Assembly: GCA_040954595.2 (NCBI GenBank)
Contig: CM082588.2
Coordinates: 5,208,001 to 5,272,000, forward strand
Source: Balanoglossus misakiensis
Taxonomy: Eukaryota; Hemichordata
Length of the DNA stretch: 64,000 nt
Direction of reading: 5' to 3'
The translations under genes were made by a program, and so were the position numbers. The notes beneath the pieces are model-generated. The model saw nothing but the letters and a program-made list of their open reading frames with translations, was not told the DNA's origin and did no database searches. Shown piece by piece: positions 62,171-64,000 of this stretch (the stretch's first letter is position 1; each line of letters begins with the position of its first letter).

Positions 62171-62324
62171 CTGTAGTGGATGAAAGAATTTGTAACGTCA
62201 CAAAGATTGAAATCCACGTGGTCGGCCGCAGAAGGAACAGCCAAGCGGTTGCAGTTTGTCTCATATCTGGTGCAAATCTTGACGAATAGACGGTCTGGGG
62301 TCGGAATCGCCAGCGCCGAGTCAT
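62171..62324 (-). CDS. Locus C exon 1: signal peptide
   Basis: The exon codes MTRRWRFRPQTVYSSRFAPD, then MRQTATAWLFLLRPTTWISI and FVTLQILSSTT, ending after the first base of a Gly or Val codon at actacag|gtaatt. The hydrophobic LFLL...WISIFVTLQIL is a signal-peptide core. Similarity to locus B exon 1 on both sides of the Thr tract and the shared phase-1 donor support it. The ATG at 62324 is the first in its frame. A second ATG, 20 codons in, would leave a more typical short signal peptide but has no counterpart in locus B. Confidence 0.75.
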
Positions 62325-64000
62325 GTTCGTGTTATCCTCTTCGCGATAATATAATAATGTTGGTGATAAAAAAACGTCACGCACAAAGCGGCCAAGTTGA
62401 ACGCAGTGTATATAGACGATGTTGCCTGATTCACACTACCTTGCGCTGGGAGATAATTGGTCTGCGTTACTGGGACGCGCGTCCGCAAACGGCATTATTG
62501 TGGAGAACGAAAGTAGTTGAACGTCGACGGATGGAGATCCGGCTGGCAACGATGATTCACCCACGCTGACAGGAGGCAACCCTGTTGTGTTCAGAACTTC
62601 GTGATTGAAAGAACTGGCACCTACGCAATCATTGTCTGAACTACAGGGATAACGACGCGGCTATGTCTATTAGTGTGCAAAGGGCTATTAATACCGCGAT
62701 TTCCAATTTTGACGTCGATTATCGATGCCAGAACTCGGAGTCTAATGAATGTACGAATTGCCCAGACACATCGTGCCTCTTGAGCTAAGCCTTTTTCTTG
62801 CGGACTCCACGATAAGAGATCGTCAGTGGCTGGCTATACCAGCGATGATGAGGACATACCTCTGAAGAAATGGCAACAGCGCACTCGCTGCTCAAACGCG
62901 ATAAGCAGGAAATGAAAACATGCCCAGGCCGTGCTGCCTCAAACGTTCACTAATGGAAAGGCGGGGAGATACATCATAGCCGTCGCGTGTGATATGTGGG
63001 TGCGCTAACACTTGCCTCAGTCGCCTGTCTAGTCTAGTGTGCCAATGGAGTAGATATAGTCTTGTAATTGTCCACGTCCACGAGACCTTCACCGACAGCT
63101 TTGGTCTACTAATGCGGAGTGAAAGCCTTTCCCAAGTCCCTTGCTCTCTACCGAAACCTCAAAACTGACGGTAACCCATACGCGTGACGCTCGTAGTGTG
63201 TCCAAAGGTCTTATTTCGGAAAAGCACTGTCGGAATCAATAATTCTAAATAACGTACTGTATGCTCAGGAAAACCAGTTGACGTAAAACGTCTACAACTT
63301 ATAGGAGAATATTTTCTTCATGCGATAGACTGAATCCATCATATTCGGCGCCACCTGCGTGTTTCGTCTCCCCTTTCCAGAAATAATCGACGTCTCCCCA
63401 AACGGTTTTTTCCAGCGTATATGTGGATAATATGAGTTCCCGTGCAGTTGCCCGTGGCGGATTGAGTTCAAACCGACGTTCCCTGGTCGGCGATGCTCAT
63501 CTCTCGCGGGAAATGTCTCTCAACACGTGCAGAAGCCGTTCACTCCGGTGTACACGGACTATAACACGGTCAGTCGAGTGCTTCGCCAGTCTGTCCTCGC
63601 ACCCGGACGTTCCAGAAACGCTCGCTCGTTACAATCCAACGCCGCGTCGATCACACACTCAATGCGATCCTGTCTAACCCCTGTGCGTCACGACACAGAA
63701 CTGACGCGCATAGACAGACACGGTTTCGGAAATCAATTCATATAGCCCAGCCGGCAGTTGAAACGCAAATACTCGCCTTCGATGTGTTTTTTTTACATAC
63801 AAAGGACGTCGTACATGCAATGTACTTCAGAGGAAATCTATCACGCGAGAATCCCTCCCGTCATGCGCGAGAGTACCACAGCTGAACTGCCCCAGATATG
63901 AATAAATTAAATTCATAAAAAGGCGAGAGTGTAAAGCAATAGATTTTGATTTGTAGATGCAGCGAAGCAAACGAGAAAATAATAAAGACAATGAGACAGA
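62325..64000. other. Right flank upstream of locus C
   Basis: It contains the conserved upstream element and, at about 63420-63745 on the plus strand, a CG-rich patch with two overlapping open frames of 84 and roughly 105 codons. I recognise neither, and they may reflect base composition. No other gene is visible. Confidence 0.5.
62679..62716 (-). promoter_or_regulatory. Conserved upstream element of locus C with CRE-like core
   Basis: Partner of 30561-30597: gctattaatacc, gattt, caat and ttgacgtc in the same order and spacing. It lies about 355 bp upstream of the exon 1 ATG. Confidence 0.5.

Larger units (their letters stand above)
34919..62324 (-). other. Locus C: duplicate of locus B, two alternative 3' cassettes
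   Basis: In transcript order: exon 1 62324-62171, exon 2 46172-46036, exon 3 43885-43841, exon 4 43543-43434, cassette a 40115-39565 plus 39274-38667, cassette b 36360-35810 plus 35541-34919. Joined products are 534 residues (a) and 539 (b), both in frame. Cassette a matches cassette a of locus B and cassette b matches b, so the two-cassette state arose before the locus was duplicated. Patches of intron and upstream sequence also align. The 2.3 kb between the cassettes holds no exon 2-4 copies. Intron 1 is 16 kb, against 4.3 kb in locus B. Confidence 0.85.

Noticed and set aside
1-64000. tRNA or rRNA genes and intact transposases
   Set aside because: I saw no tRNA cloverleaf with a convincing T-loop box, no rRNA-like block and no recognisable transposase or reverse transcriptase frame. 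A covariance-model search was not possible here.

Overview
The window looks like nuclear DNA of an invertebrate animal. It is AT-rich, gene-poor and rich in microsatellites, and its genes have small coding exons with GT-AG introns of 0.1 to 16 kb. The palindrome TACATGTA recurs far above chance. I cannot fix the phylum: a lophotrochozoan such as a mollusc, brachiopod or annelid, or an invertebrate deuterostome, would fit. The only genes I can support are three loci of nicotinic-acetylcholine-receptor-like Cys-loop channel subunits. All are alpha type, with the paired loop-C cysteines and an overall look closest to the alpha7/alpha9/alpha10 group.

Layout. 1-10066: no recognisable gene. 10076-15452 (+): locus A, one receptor subunit with exons at 10128-10264, 12863-12907, 13068-13177, 13563-14113 and 14857-15452. 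15453-17754: short convergent intergenic stretch. 17755-30227 (-): locus B, with a signal-peptide exon, three shared ligand-domain exons, and then TWO complete 3' cassettes in series, each one exon for Cys-loop to M3 plus one exon for M3 end to stop. 30228-34918: intergenic. 34919-62324 (-): locus C, a duplicate of locus B with the same order, again with two 3' cassettes, and a 16-kb first intron. 62325-64000: right flank.

Main result. In loci B and C one set of 5' exons precedes two intact, in-phase 3' halves (cassette a proximal, cassette b distal). No second set of 5' exons lies in front of cassette b. All five exon-5 copies are exactly 551 nt with identical splice phases, and every 5' set joined to either cassette gives an uninterrupted reading frame (546, 549, 534 and 539 residues). 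The simplest reading is a gene whose 5' half, carrying ligand loops A and D, is joined by alternative splicing to one of two 3' halves carrying loops B and C, the pore, the cytoplasmic domain and M4. The cassettes differ at pore rings 2' (Ser or Asn) and 20' (Glu or Gln) and have different cytoplasmic motifs. All five pores lack the -1' Glu of cation-selective receptors and carry one extra residue before M2, which suggests unusual, possibly anionic, selectivity. The a/a and b/b pore exons of B and C are about 97% identical in DNA while the flanking exons have drifted further, which suggests gene conversion.

All coordinates, phases and identities come from reading the sequence by eye. Splicing, selectivity and conversion are inferences.
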